Shown here: positions 41,212 through 48,077 of the stretch, piece after piece
How the letters are laid out: each line of letters begins with the position of its first letter
Numbering within the stretch: the first letter of the stretch is position 1
DNA from: CAYVBN01 sp964538565
GTDB lineage: Bacteria; Pseudomonadota; Alphaproteobacteria; Rhizobiales; Xanthobacteraceae
Direction: 5' to 3'
Length of the DNA stretch: 48,077 nt
Assembly: GCA_964538565.1 (NCBI GenBank)
Contig: CAZIGW010000010.1
Span: forward strand, 1-48,077
The notes under the pieces: generated by a model
What the model was told of the DNA's origin: nothing
Database searches by the model: none
The model's input: the letters and a program-made list of their open reading frames with translations, nothing else
Translations under genes and position numbers: made by a program

Positions 41212-42081
41212 ATGGGAGCGGAGACAGCCACGGAACGAACGATGGGCGAGACCTTCCGCGCGGCCTGCATCATCGGCTGGCCGGCCGGGCATTCGCGTTC
41301 GCCCATGATCCACAACTACTGGATCCGGCAGTACGGCATCGCCGGCGAATATCGCCGCGAGGCGGTGCCGCCGCCGGAATTCGCCGGTTTCGTCTCGCGC
41401 CTCGCCGAACGCGGCTACGTCGGCGCCAACGTCACGCTCCCGCACAAGGAAGCCGCACTCGCGCTGTCGCAGCCGGACGACCGCGCGCAGGCGGTGGGCG
41501 CCGCCAACACGTTGTGGCTCGAGAATGGCGTCCTGCATTCGACCAACACCGACGTCGAGGGTTTCGTCGAAAATCTCGACGCCTGCGCGCCCGGATGGGA
41601 ACGCGGGCTCGACGTCGCGCTGGTGCTCGGCGCCGGCGGGGCGGCGCGCGCGGTCGTCTTCGGCTTGCTCGCGCGCGGGGCGGGCCGGGTCTGCGTCGTC
41701 AACCGGACGATCGAGCGGGCGGAGGCGATCGCCGTCCGCTTCGGCGCGCGGGTCACAGCCGTGTGCTGGCGCGACGTGGCCGGGCACCTCCGCGACACAA
41801 ATCTTCTGGTCAACACGACGTCGCTTGGCATGGCGGGGCAGCCGGAGCTCGACGTCGACCTCGCGGGCCTGGGGGCGGACGCGATCGTCGCCGACATCGT
41901 CTACACGCCGCTCGAGACCTCGCTGCTGCGGGCCGCGCGGCGGCGCGGCCTGCGCATCGCCGACGGGCTCGGCATGCTGCTGCACCAGGCGGTACGCGGC
42001 TTCTCGCTGTGGTTCGGGGTGCGGCCGGAGGTCACCGGCGAACTGCGCGCGCTCCTGGAGGCCGATCTCATCAAGGCGTGA
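41212..42081 (+). CDS. aroE: Shikimate dehydrogenase
   Basis: 289-residue AroE, which reduces 3-dehydroshikimate with NADPH. Substrate-site residues are in GWPAGHSRSPMIHNYW, catalytic Lys in ANVTLPHKEAAL, Asp in STNTDVEGF and Gln in GMLLHQAVRGF. The coenzyme motif GAGGAARAVVF and NRTIERAE indicate NADP preference. A better start may be ATG 41242 (MGETFRAACIIGW): a possible -10 at 41197-41202 would leave almost no leader for ATG 41212. Sequence style is that of Rhizobiales AroE. It is divergent from the molybdenum hydroxylase; the downstream genes are not aromatic-biosynthesis genes. Confidence 0.95.
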   Translation: MGAETATERTMGETFRAACIIGWPAGHSRSPMIHNYWIRQYGIAGEYRREAVPPPEFAGFVSRLAERGYVGANVTLPHKEAALALSQPDDRAQAVGAANTLWLENGVLHSTNTDVEGFVENLDACAPGWERGLDVALVLGAGGAARAVVFGLLARGAGRVCVVNRTIERAEAIAVRFGARVTAVCWRDVAGHLRDTNLLVNTTSLGMAGQPELDVDLAGLGADAIVADIVYTPLETSLLRAARRRGLRIADGLGMLLHQAVRGFSLWFGVRPEVTGELRALLEADLIKA

Positions 42082-42087
42082 TTTCCC

Positions 42088-42108
42088 TTCCGGCTCGAAC
42101 GGCCGGAA
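42088..42108 (+). terminator. Hairpin after aroE
   Basis: TTCCGGC (42088-42094) pairs with GCCGGAA (42102-42108) around a 7-nt loop, 7 nt after the aroE stop. No T-run follows, so it is a weak candidate terminator or RNA 3'-end hairpin. Confidence 0.4.
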
Positions 42109-42179
42109 TATCGGCCCCGGCCCAACTGTTTAAGGTCTGGTTGTCTCGCTCAACAATTAAGTCTGGGAGAAACACGCCT

Positions 42180-42806
42180 ATGCCGAACCGCATGCACCAA
42201 TGCGCCCGGAGTATTCTGAGCGCGACGGGCTTCGTCCTCGCGCTTGCCGCCTCGACCGCTTCGGCGCAGGAGACCGTTCGCATCCGCGGCACGATCGAGA
42301 AGGTCGACGGGCCGAACCTCACCATCAAGTCACGCGACGGCAAGGACCTCGCGGTCAAGCTCTCCGACAAGGCGCGCGTGATGGGGATGGTGAAGGCCTC
42401 GCTTGCCGAGGTGAAGCCCGGCTCCTACATCGGCGTCACCGCCATGCCGCAGCCCGACGGCAGCCAGCGGGCGATCGCCATTCACATTTTCCTCGAGAGC
42501 CAGCGCGGCGTCGGGGAAGGCTTCAGGCCGTGGGATCTGCGTCCCAACAGCACGATGACCAACGCGGCGGTCGACACCAGCGTGAAGAGCGTCGACGGTC
42601 AGGTTCTGACCCTCAAGTACAAGGGCGGCGAAAAGAAGGTCTTCGTTCCGCCCGAAACACCGATCGTCGCCTACGCGCCGGGAGACAAGAGCGAGGTCAA
42701 GGCGGGCGCGCATGTCATCATCATGGCGGCGAAGAAGAATCCGGACGGTACGCTGGAAGCGCCTTCCATCAACGTCGGTCGCGACGGCGTGACCCCGCCG
42801 ATGTGA
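42180..42806 (+). CDS. Exported protein of unknown function, first of a tandem pair
   Basis: 208-residue protein with a Sec signal peptide (HQCARSILSATGFVLALAAS, cleavage near ASA-Q). The mature part contains two similar beta-rich segments: ETVRIRGTIEKVDGPNLTIK with its DGKDLAVKL continuation, then SVKSVDGQVLTLKYKGGEKK with VFVPPETPIVAY. These resemble the OB-like DUF5666-type repeat. GGGAGA precedes the ATG at 42180; a second ATG lies four codons on. The next gene encodes a clear paralogue. The function is not recognised; a periplasmic small-domain protein that binds metal or ligand is possible. Confidence 0.85.
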   Translation: MPNRMHQCARSILSATGFVLALAASTASAQETVRIRGTIEKVDGPNLTIKSRDGKDLAVKLSDKARVMGMVKASLAEVKPGSYIGVTAMPQPDGSQRAIAIHIFLESQRGVGEGFRPWDLRPNSTMTNAAVDTSVKSVDGQVLTLKYKGGEKKVFVPPETPIVAYAPGDKSEVKAGAHVIIMAAKKNPDGTLEAPSINVGRDGVTPPM

Positions 42807-42976
42807 GCGCGGCAACGGAAGGGCCGTTCTGGGCAGGCCTCATGGCATGACGGCAGCGACAGGGCGGCAACGGCCCTCGTGGGGTCGCGATTGGGACACT
42901 CGTGCGGCCGCGCCGTCGCCTGGGCGGATTGAATTCACCGGGGCGGCGCTCGAGACGAAAGATCGGGAGATCGCAA

Positions 42977-43597
42977 ATGCGTGGAATTCACGGGAGCGTC
43001 CTGCTCGGCAGGGTCTTGTTTGGCTGCCTTGCGCTCGGTGTGACGTTGTCGGCCGCCGCGGCGCAGCAGACCGTGCGGCTGCGCGGCACGATCGAGGCGG
43101 TCGACGGCAACGCGCTGACGCTCAGGTCGCGCGACGGCGCCGATCTGAAGGTCGTGCTTGCCAAAGATGCGCAGGTGTTCGGCGTGGCAAAGGCGTCGCT
43201 GGCGGACGTGAAGGCGGGCTCCTACGTGGGCAGCGCCGCCATGCCGCAGGCGGACGGCACGCAGAAGGCGATCGAGGTGCACATCTTCGCGCCCTCGCAG
43301 CGCGGCACCGGCGAGGGACACCGGCCGTTTCGGATTCCGAACAGCACGATGACCAACGGCACCGTCGACGAAACCGTCACCAGCGTCGAGGGACAGACGC
43401 TCACCGTCAAGTACAAGGGCGGCGAGAAGAAGATCGTGGTACCGCCCGGCACGCCGATCGTCCGCTACGAACCGGGCGAGAAGAGCGAGCTCAAGACCGG
43501 CGCCCACGTCAGCATCGCGCGCGCCCTCAAGAAACCGGACGGATCGTTCGAGGCCGACCGGATCAACGTCGGACGCGACGGCGTCGTGCCGCAGTAA
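42977..43597 (+). CDS. Exported protein of unknown function, second of a tandem pair
   Basis: 206-residue paralogue of the preceding protein. It has a signal peptide (HGSVLLGRVLFGCLALGVTL, cleavage near AAA-Q) and then QTVRLRGTIEAVDGNALTLR, IPNSTMTNGTVDETVTSVEG and KYKGGEKKIVVPPGTPIVRY. Every block lines up with the first copy, ending INVGRDGVVPQ against INVGRDGVTPPM. GGGAGA precedes ATG 42977. The 170-nt gap between the copies has no gene. Signal peptides and some loops differ strongly while the mature core is conserved, so the duplication is old and the mature domain is under selection. Confidence 0.85.
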   Translation: MRGIHGSVLLGRVLFGCLALGVTLSAAAAQQTVRLRGTIEAVDGNALTLRSRDGADLKVVLAKDAQVFGVAKASLADVKAGSYVGSAAMPQADGTQKAIEVHIFAPSQRGTGEGHRPFRIPNSTMTNGTVDETVTSVEGQTLTVKYKGGEKKIVVPPGTPIVRYEPGEKSELKTGAHVSIARALKKPDGSFEADRINVGRDGVVPQ

Positions 43598-43636
43598 GCG
43601 GGCCGCGTTCGCGGCGAGCCGAAGTTGACGTGCGGG

Positions 43637-44950
43637 TCATCCGGAGCTGCGGACGTGGCGCTGGCGGATGCGCCGCACGACATACCAGATCGCCAGAACG
43701 ACAATCGGCACCGCCGCGCCGGTGACGTAGGTCGTATCGAGCGGCACGCCGGCGTCATGGACGCCCTTGGCCACGTAGCCGATCAGCCCGATGACGTAGT
43801 AGCTGATCGCCGCCACCGAGAGGCCTTCGACGGTGGTCTGCAGGCGCAACTGCAGGCGGGTGCGCTCGTTCATCGAGCGCAGCAGGTCGCGGTTCTGCCG
43901 CTCGAGCTCGATGTCGACGCGGGTGCGCAGCAATTGCGCCGCGCGCGCGAGCTTGCGCGAGAGATTGGACTGACGCTCTTCCATCGTGATGCAGGTGCGC
44001 ATCGCCGGCGCCATCCGGCGCGCCAGGAACGACGACCATGTAGGCAGTCCGCCGAACTTGCGTTCGCCGATCGTCTCGAGGCGGAGATAGACGATCTCGT
44101 TGTAGGCGCGGCTGGCGCCGAAGCGGAACAGGCTCGCAGCGGCGCCGGCCTCGAGCTCGGCGGCGAGCGCGGTCAGGTCGTCGAGCAGATGATGATCGGC
44201 GGCGAGGCCCTCGCTGCGCCGCATCTCTTCGGTCACCACGGAGAGCCGCGTCTCGATGTGGCGCACCGACGGCGCGAGCCGCTGCGCCTCCGGCAGGCCG
44301 AGCAGCGCCAGCGTCCGGTAGGTCTCCAGTTCGAGCAGACGCTGCACCAGCGCGCCGGCGCGCTCGGCGCCGAGGCCGCGGTCGACCACCAGAATCCGCA
44401 CGAACCCGGCCGGATCGCACTGGAAGTCGGTGGCATAGAGCGCTGTCCCGTCGGAATTTTCCGCGGCCGCCAGGCTCGCGCGGTCGAACAGCCGCTCCAC
44501 CATTGCGTCCATGGCCGCCACCAGGTGCAGGTCGACCGCGACGAGAACCGGTCCGGGCTGCGGCACGAATCCCATGGGTCCCGCCAGGGTGCTGGCGGCC
44601 GGATGGAAGGGCGTGGCGCCGGACGTCGTCTCGGCCGGCAGTTCCCACGTGTAGGTCGTGAACTCGGAGTGCTGCTCCCAGCGAAGCGCCGTGCTCCCGA
44701 AGGTGACGCGGTGATGCTTGTCGGTCGGCTTCGGCGCCGGCAGCCCGCGCCGCAGGCAGAAGTCGACGAGGGCCGCGCGGTCCGTTTCGCCGCGCTGCGC
44801 CGTCGTATCGAAGGCGAAATGCAGCACCCGGCGCGGTGTCTCGATCGCCGTGAACGGGCGGGCATGAACCTCGCCGAGCACGGCGGCGCGCAAGGGATGC
44901 GGGGTCAGCGAGGCGCCGTTCCCTTCGCCGATGGTAACGTCTGCACTCAC
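43637..44950 (-). CDS. DUF3422 family membrane-anchored protein
   Basis: About 437-residue protein of the DUF3422 family, common in proteobacteria and of unknown function. Family marks are LTPHPLRAAVLGEVHARPF near the start, LHFAF, and a long helical, coiled-coil-like middle (SNLSRKLARAAQLLRTRVD, then a segment rich in Arg, Glu and Leu). Two transmembrane helices follow at the end (AAISYYVIGLIGYVAKGV and AAVPIVVLAIWYVVRRI). I chose GTG 44950, with AGGAG upstream, over ATG 45025, which adds a low-complexity N-terminus. It is convergent with the exported pair; a short GCCGCG/CGCGGC hairpin (43602-43615) lies between them. Confidence 0.88.
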   Translation of the reverse strand: MSADVTIGEGNGASLTPHPLRAAVLGEVHARPFTAIETPRRVLHFAFDTTAQRGETDRAALVDFCLRRGLPAPKPTDKHHRVTFGSTALRWEQHSEFTTYTWELPAETTSGATPFHPAASTLAGPMGFVPQPGPVLVAVDLHLVAAMDAMVERLFDRASLAAAENSDGTALYATDFQCDPAGFVRILVVDRGLGAERAGALVQRLLELETYRTLALLGLPEAQRLAPSVRHIETRLSVVTEEMRRSEGLAADHHLLDDLTALAAELEAGAAASLFRFGASRAYNEIVYLRLETIGERKFGGLPTWSSFLARRMAPAMRTCITMEERQSNLSRKLARAAQLLRTRVDIELERQNRDLLRSMNERTRLQLRLQTTVEGLSVAAISYYVIGLIGYVAKGVHDAGVPLDTTYVTGAAVPIVVLAIWYVVRRIRQRHVRSSG

Positions 44951-45308
44951 CTCGTCTCCTGTACCGGTCCGTCGATCCGCGCGGCAGGCCGCATCGCGGC
45001 GCGCCAAGGACAGGGATTTCGGCATGCCGGAAGCCGCCGCATGGCCGGGTGGATGCTAGCGGAACATCGTCACCATGGGGTCACCGAAATGCAAATACCG
45101 CTTGAGCCGAGCGCGCACGGGACGCGCCGCGCTTCCCGGCAAGCCGGAGGTGGCCCGACTCCGGGGCTCCCCGGGACGAAGCACCGTTCGTGCCAGTCCG
45201 GGACTGCGTTCCGGCCCGCTCCCTTGCGTCATATGGCCGTTTCGGCCAGAGTCTCGCGCCCGTCCGATGAGACCTTGCGCATCGCTCGAGGGCGGTGAGG
45301 AGGAATGT
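44951..45308. promoter_or_regulatory. 358-nt divergent region between DUF3422 and lutA
   Basis: No gene is supported. Two inverted repeats lie on the lutA side: CAGTCC-G-GGACTG (45194-45206) and TGGCCG-TTT-CGGCCA (45234-45248). Either could be an operator for a lactate-responsive regulator, which is not encoded in the window. No strong -35/-10 pair is visible. Confidence 0.4.
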
Positions 45309-46097
45309 ATGGCCGAACGGCAGGCCAAACGCGTCGGGCTTCTCGTCACCTGTCTGGTCGACCTCATTCGTCCTTCGGTCGGATTCGCGGCGGTCAAGCT
45401 GCTCGAGGAGGCCGGGTGCGCGGTTGAAGTGCCGCCGCAGTCCTGCTGCGGCCAGCCGGCTTTCAACTCGGGCGATCGGGCGACGGCGCGGCGGATCGCC
45501 CAGCAGGTGATCGACGCGTTTGCCTCCTGCGAATATGTCGTCGCGCCGAGCGGGTCGTGCGCCGGAATGCTGAAGGTTCACTATCCCGAGCTGTTCCAGG
45601 ACGATCCGAACTGGCTGCCGCGCGCGCAGGCATTCGCTTCGAAGACCTACGAGCTGGTCTCGTTCCTGGTGGACGTGCTCGGCGTCGCACGCGTCAATGC
45701 GCAGTTCGAAGGCACGGTCACCTACCATGACGCCTGCTCGGGATTGCGCGAGCTCGGAATCCGGGTTCAGCCGCGGCGGCTGCTCGGAACCGTGCAGGGC
45801 CTCACCATCAAGGAGATGCCGGACTCGGACGTATGCTGCGGCTTCGGCGGTACGTTCTGCGTGAAGTATCCCGACATCTCCAACGTCATCGTCGGCAAGA
45901 AGGCGGCCAACGTCGAGGCGAGCGGCGCCGAGACTCTGCTTGCAGGCGATCTCGGCTGCCTGATGAACATCGCCGGCAAGCTGCAGCGCGAGGGCAGGCG
46001 GGTCGAGGTGCGCCACGTCGCGGAGGTTCTGGCCGGCGTCACCGACGAACCGGCGATCGGCGCGGCGGCGGAAAGCGAAGTCGGCGCCAAGTCATGA
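45309..46097 (+). CDS. lutA: LutA/LldE, lactate utilisation Fe-S subunit (CCG domains)
   Basis: 262-residue protein with two cysteine-rich CCG domains: SCCGQPAFNSG (Cys46-47) and VCCGFGGTFCVKYP (Cys176-177). It is one of three subunits of the LutABC complex that oxidises L-lactate to pyruvate without flavin-linked Lld enzymes. AGGAGGAATGT precedes ATG 45309; an ATG four bases earlier is out of frame. The stop overlaps lutB by 4 nt. Confidence 0.93.
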   Translation: MAERQAKRVGLLVTCLVDLIRPSVGFAAVKLLEEAGCAVEVPPQSCCGQPAFNSGDRATARRIAQQVIDAFASCEYVVAPSGSCAGMLKVHYPELFQDDPNWLPRAQAFASKTYELVSFLVDVLGVARVNAQFEGTVTYHDACSGLRELGIRVQPRRLLGTVQGLTIKEMPDSDVCCGFGGTFCVKYPDISNVIVGKKAANVEASGAETLLAGDLGCLMNIAGKLQREGRRVEVRHVAEVLAGVTDEPAIGAAAESEVGAKS

Positions 46098-47515
46098 CGG
46101 TCACGTCCTCGCCGCGATTCAGGGAGAACGTCCGGGCGGCGCTCGCCGACGGCGAGCTGCAGCGCGCGCTTGGCGTCATCGAGACGAATTTCGTGGCGCG
46201 ACGGGCGGAGGCGGCCGACAATCTGCCCGAGTTCGACGCTCTGCGCGATTCCGCGCGCGACATCAAGAATCACACGCTCGCGCACCTCGATCTCTATCTG
46301 GAGCAATACGAGTCGCGCGTGACCGCGCAGGGCGGTCACGTGCACTACGCGGTCAGCGCCGAGGACGCGCGCCAGATCATCCTCGGCCTCTGTCGCAAGC
46401 TCGGCGCCAGAACGGTCACCAAGGGAAAATCCATGGTGGCGGAGGAGATCGGCCTCAACGACTTTCTCGAGGCCAACGACATCACGCCGGTCGAGACCGA
46501 TCTCGGCGAATACATCCTGCAGATCCGCCACGAGATGCCCTCGCACATCATCGCGCCGGCGGTTCATCTGACCAAGGCGCAGATCGAGGCCGATTTCCGC
46601 CGCGTGCACAGCGGTCTGCCGCCCGATCGCTCGCTCGCCGAACCGGCCTCGCTGCTCGGCGAAGCGCGCACGGTGCTGCGCGACCGGTTTCTGGCCGCGG
46701 ATGTCGGCATCACGGGCGCGAATTTCCTGGTCGCGGAGACCGGCACGTCGATCATCGTCACCAACGAGGGCAACGGCGACCTCACGCAGACGCTTCCCAA
46801 GGCGCACATCGTGCTCGCCAGCATTGAGAAGATGGTGCCGACGCTCGAGGACGTGTCGCAGCTCCTGCGCGTGCTCGCCCGCTCGGCGACCGGGCAGGAA
46901 ATGTCGGTCTACACCACGCTCTCGACCGGTCCGCGTCGCGCCGAGGATCCCGACGGGCCGGGCGAATACCACGTCGTTCTTCTCGACAACGGGCGCTCGG
47001 CCATGCTGAGCGGCGAATTTCGCGACATGCTCCGCTGCATCCGCTGCGGCGCCTGCATGAATCACTGTCCGGTGTATCACGCGGTCGGCGGCCACGCGTA
47101 CGGCTGGGTCTATCCCGGGCCGATGGGAGCGGTGCTCACGCCGAGCCTCCTCGGCGTCGACAAGGCCGGCCACCTGCCGAACGCGTCGACGTTCTGCGGC
47201 CGTTGCGAAGAAGTGTGCCCGGTCCGCATTCCGCTGCCGCGATTGATGCGGTTCTGGCGCGAACGCGAATTCGAACGCCATCTCTCGCCGGCGACGGCGC
47301 GCGCGGGCCTGCGGCTGTGGGGCTTCTTCGCCGAACGGCCGTGGCTCTATGGCCTGGCGACGGCGGCCGCCGCGCGCCTGCTCGCGTTCCTCGGCCGCGG
47401 CAACGGCCGCTTCCGCTGGCTGCCGCTCGCCTCCGGCTGGACGCGCCATCGCGATTTCCCGGCGCCGCAGGGCGCGACGTTCCAGTCGCAGTGGAAGGCG
47501 CGGAGGAGCCGGTGA
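46094..47515 (+). CDS. lutB: LutB/LldF, lactate utilisation Fe-S protein
   Basis: 473-residue LutB. It has the N-terminal LUD domain (KNHTLAHLDLYLEQYESRV, TGANFLVAETGTSIIVTNEG) and ferredoxin-type cysteines at 315, 318, 321 and 325 (CIRCGACMNHCP) and 368, 371 and 375 (CGRCEEVCPVRIP) for two 4Fe-4S clusters. The C-terminal region has hydrophobic stretches and an SQW-containing end. ATG 46094 overlaps the lutA stop (ATGA), and its own stop overlaps the lutC GTG (GTGA). The complete cysteine set argues for a functional enzyme. Confidence 0.94.
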   Translation: MTVTSSPRFRENVRAALADGELQRALGVIETNFVARRAEAADNLPEFDALRDSARDIKNHTLAHLDLYLEQYESRVTAQGGHVHYAVSAEDARQIILGLCRKLGARTVTKGKSMVAEEIGLNDFLEANDITPVETDLGEYILQIRHEMPSHIIAPAVHLTKAQIEADFRRVHSGLPPDRSLAEPASLLGEARTVLRDRFLAADVGITGANFLVAETGTSIIVTNEGNGDLTQTLPKAHIVLASIEKMVPTLEDVSQLLRVLARSATGQEMSVYTTLSTGPRRAEDPDGPGEYHVVLLDNGRSAMLSGEFRDMLRCIRCGACMNHCPVYHAVGGHAYGWVYPGPMGAVLTPSLLGVDKAGHLPNASTFCGRCEEVCPVRIPLPRLMRFWREREFERHLSPATARAGLRLWGFFAERPWLYGLATAAAARLLAFLGRGNGRFRWLPLASGWTRHRDFPAPQGATFQSQWKARRSR

Positions 47516-48077
47516 GCGCGCGCGCGAGCGTCATCGCCTCGATCCGCCGCTCGCTCGGCGTGACCGGCGCGGAAGCGACGCGCCGACGGGCGGTCACCGA
47601 TCGGCTCGCCGGTCATCCGCCCGGGGTCGTGCCGGCGCGCGGGCAGGGCGGCGCCGAGGCGCAACTCGCCCTGTTCATCCGCATGGCCAAGGCGTCGTCC
47701 GCCAGCGTCGAACAGGTATCCGACATCGCCGACATACCCGCCGCCATCGTGGCCTTCCTGCGCCAGCACAACCTGCCGATGTCGGTGCGCCGCGGAGACG
47801 ATCCGCTGCTGGCGGGATTGCCGTGGGAAAGCGCCGGCGCGCTCGATGTGACGACCGGTCCCTCCGACGGCCATCAGCTCGCCTCCGTCTCGCACGCCTT
47901 CGCGGCTGTGGCCGAGACCGGAACCCTGGTGCTCATATCGGGCCGGAACAACCCGACCACGCTCAACTTTCTCCCCGACAACCATGTCGTCGTGGTGGAG
48001 GCGGGCGATCTTGTCGGCGACTACGAGAGCGTGTGGCGGCGCCTGCGCGAAGCCTTCGGAACCGGCGTCCTGCCCCG
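47512..48077 (+). CDS. lutC: LutC/LldG, LUD-domain lactate utilisation protein (3' end beyond window)
   Basis: About 188 codons of the third lut gene. GTG 47512 follows GGAGGAGCCG and overlaps the lutB stop. The LUD-domain landmarks are present: VSDIADIPAAIVAFLRQHNL, DVTTGPSDGHQLASVSHAFA, AVAETGTLVLISGRNNPTTL and FLPDNHVVVVEAGDLVG. The gene is cut by the window end, probably missing only a few dozen codons given the usual LutC length of about 220. Confidence 0.92.
   Translation, partial: MSARASVIASIRRSLGVTGAEATRRRAVTDRLAGHPPGVVPARGQGGAEAQLALFIRMAKASSASVEQVSDIADIPAAIVAFLRQHNLPMSVRRGDDPLLAGLPWESAGALDVTTGPSDGHQLASVSHAFAAVAETGTLVLISGRNNPTTLNFLPDNHVVVVEAGDLVGDYESVWRRLREAFGTGVLP

Noticed and set aside
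1..48077. Mobile island signs: tRNA attachment site, integrase, transposase, long terminal repeats, CRISPR or prophage
   Set aside because: None was found on either strand, and composition is even apart from the small AT-rich patch near 28064-28086, so there is no direct evidence of recent transfer.

Overview
This GC-rich window (strong G/C preference at third codon positions) carries about 47 protein genes, two of them cut by the window ends. I found no tRNA, rRNA, CRISPR array, transposase, integrase or phage gene. The gene families and organisation point to an alphaproteobacterium, probably in the Rhizobiales/Bradyrhizobium area: many branched-chain-type (Liv) ABC transporters, a TctC-type binding protein, a Rhizobiales-style AroE, DUF3422 and DUF1330 proteins, GTG/TTG starts and ATGA/GTGA gene overlaps. 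The taxonomic placement is inference.

Layout. 1-4234 (minus): VOC protein, small cyclase and a tripartite tricarboxylate transporter (TctC-TctB-TctA, TctA truncated by the window end). 4407-9496: DUF1330 protein and a periplasmic binding protein on plus, facing a LivHMGF transporter on minus that has no binding-protein gene of its own. 9782-11520: cupin and a FAD monooxygenase, divergent. 11509-19848 (minus): one long probable operon (FAD monooxygenase, LVIVD propeller protein, binding protein, LivH, LivM, LivG, LivF, amidohydrolase) behind a near-consensus sigma-70 promoter. 19937-23710: EamA exporter, CocE-type hydrolase, 3-hydroxyisobutyrate-dehydrogenase-like protein. 24056-27080 (plus): second such dehydrogenase, HbpS/GlcG-like protein, maleylacetoacetate-isomerase-like GST, Gfo/Idh oxidoreductase. 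27052-32862: LysR regulator divergent from a four-gene operon (M24-fold hydrolase, two-domain dikinase, two D-2-hydroxyacid dehydrogenases). 32936-36453 (minus): large cyclase, YbjQ-like protein, HisD-family dehydrogenase, SDR. 36700-41083: exported isochorismatase-fold protein and a three-subunit molybdenum hydroxylase. 41212-45000: AroE, two tandem exported paralogues, DUF3422 membrane protein. 45309-end: LutABC lactate oxidation.

Together this looks like an accessory catabolic region. Three uptake systems for organic or amino acids sit among hydroxylases (molybdenum hydroxylase, two paralogous FAD monooxygenases), ring or amide hydrolases (two cyclases, amidohydrolase, CocE hydrolase, isochorismatase fold) and hydroxyacid dehydrogenases. 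The enzyme set would suit breakdown of heteroaromatic or hydroxylated acids, but no substrate can be read from the sequence.

The strongest candidates for undescribed biology are: the LysR-controlled operon at 28160-32862, whose M24 protein has Cys in place of a metal-binding Asp and whose dikinase consists only of ATP-grasp and phosphohistidine domains; the monooxygenase/transporter/amidohydrolase operon with its convergent monooxygenase paralogue; the first LivG, with a degenerate ABC signature; and the exported isochorismatase fold that lacks its catalytic Cys.
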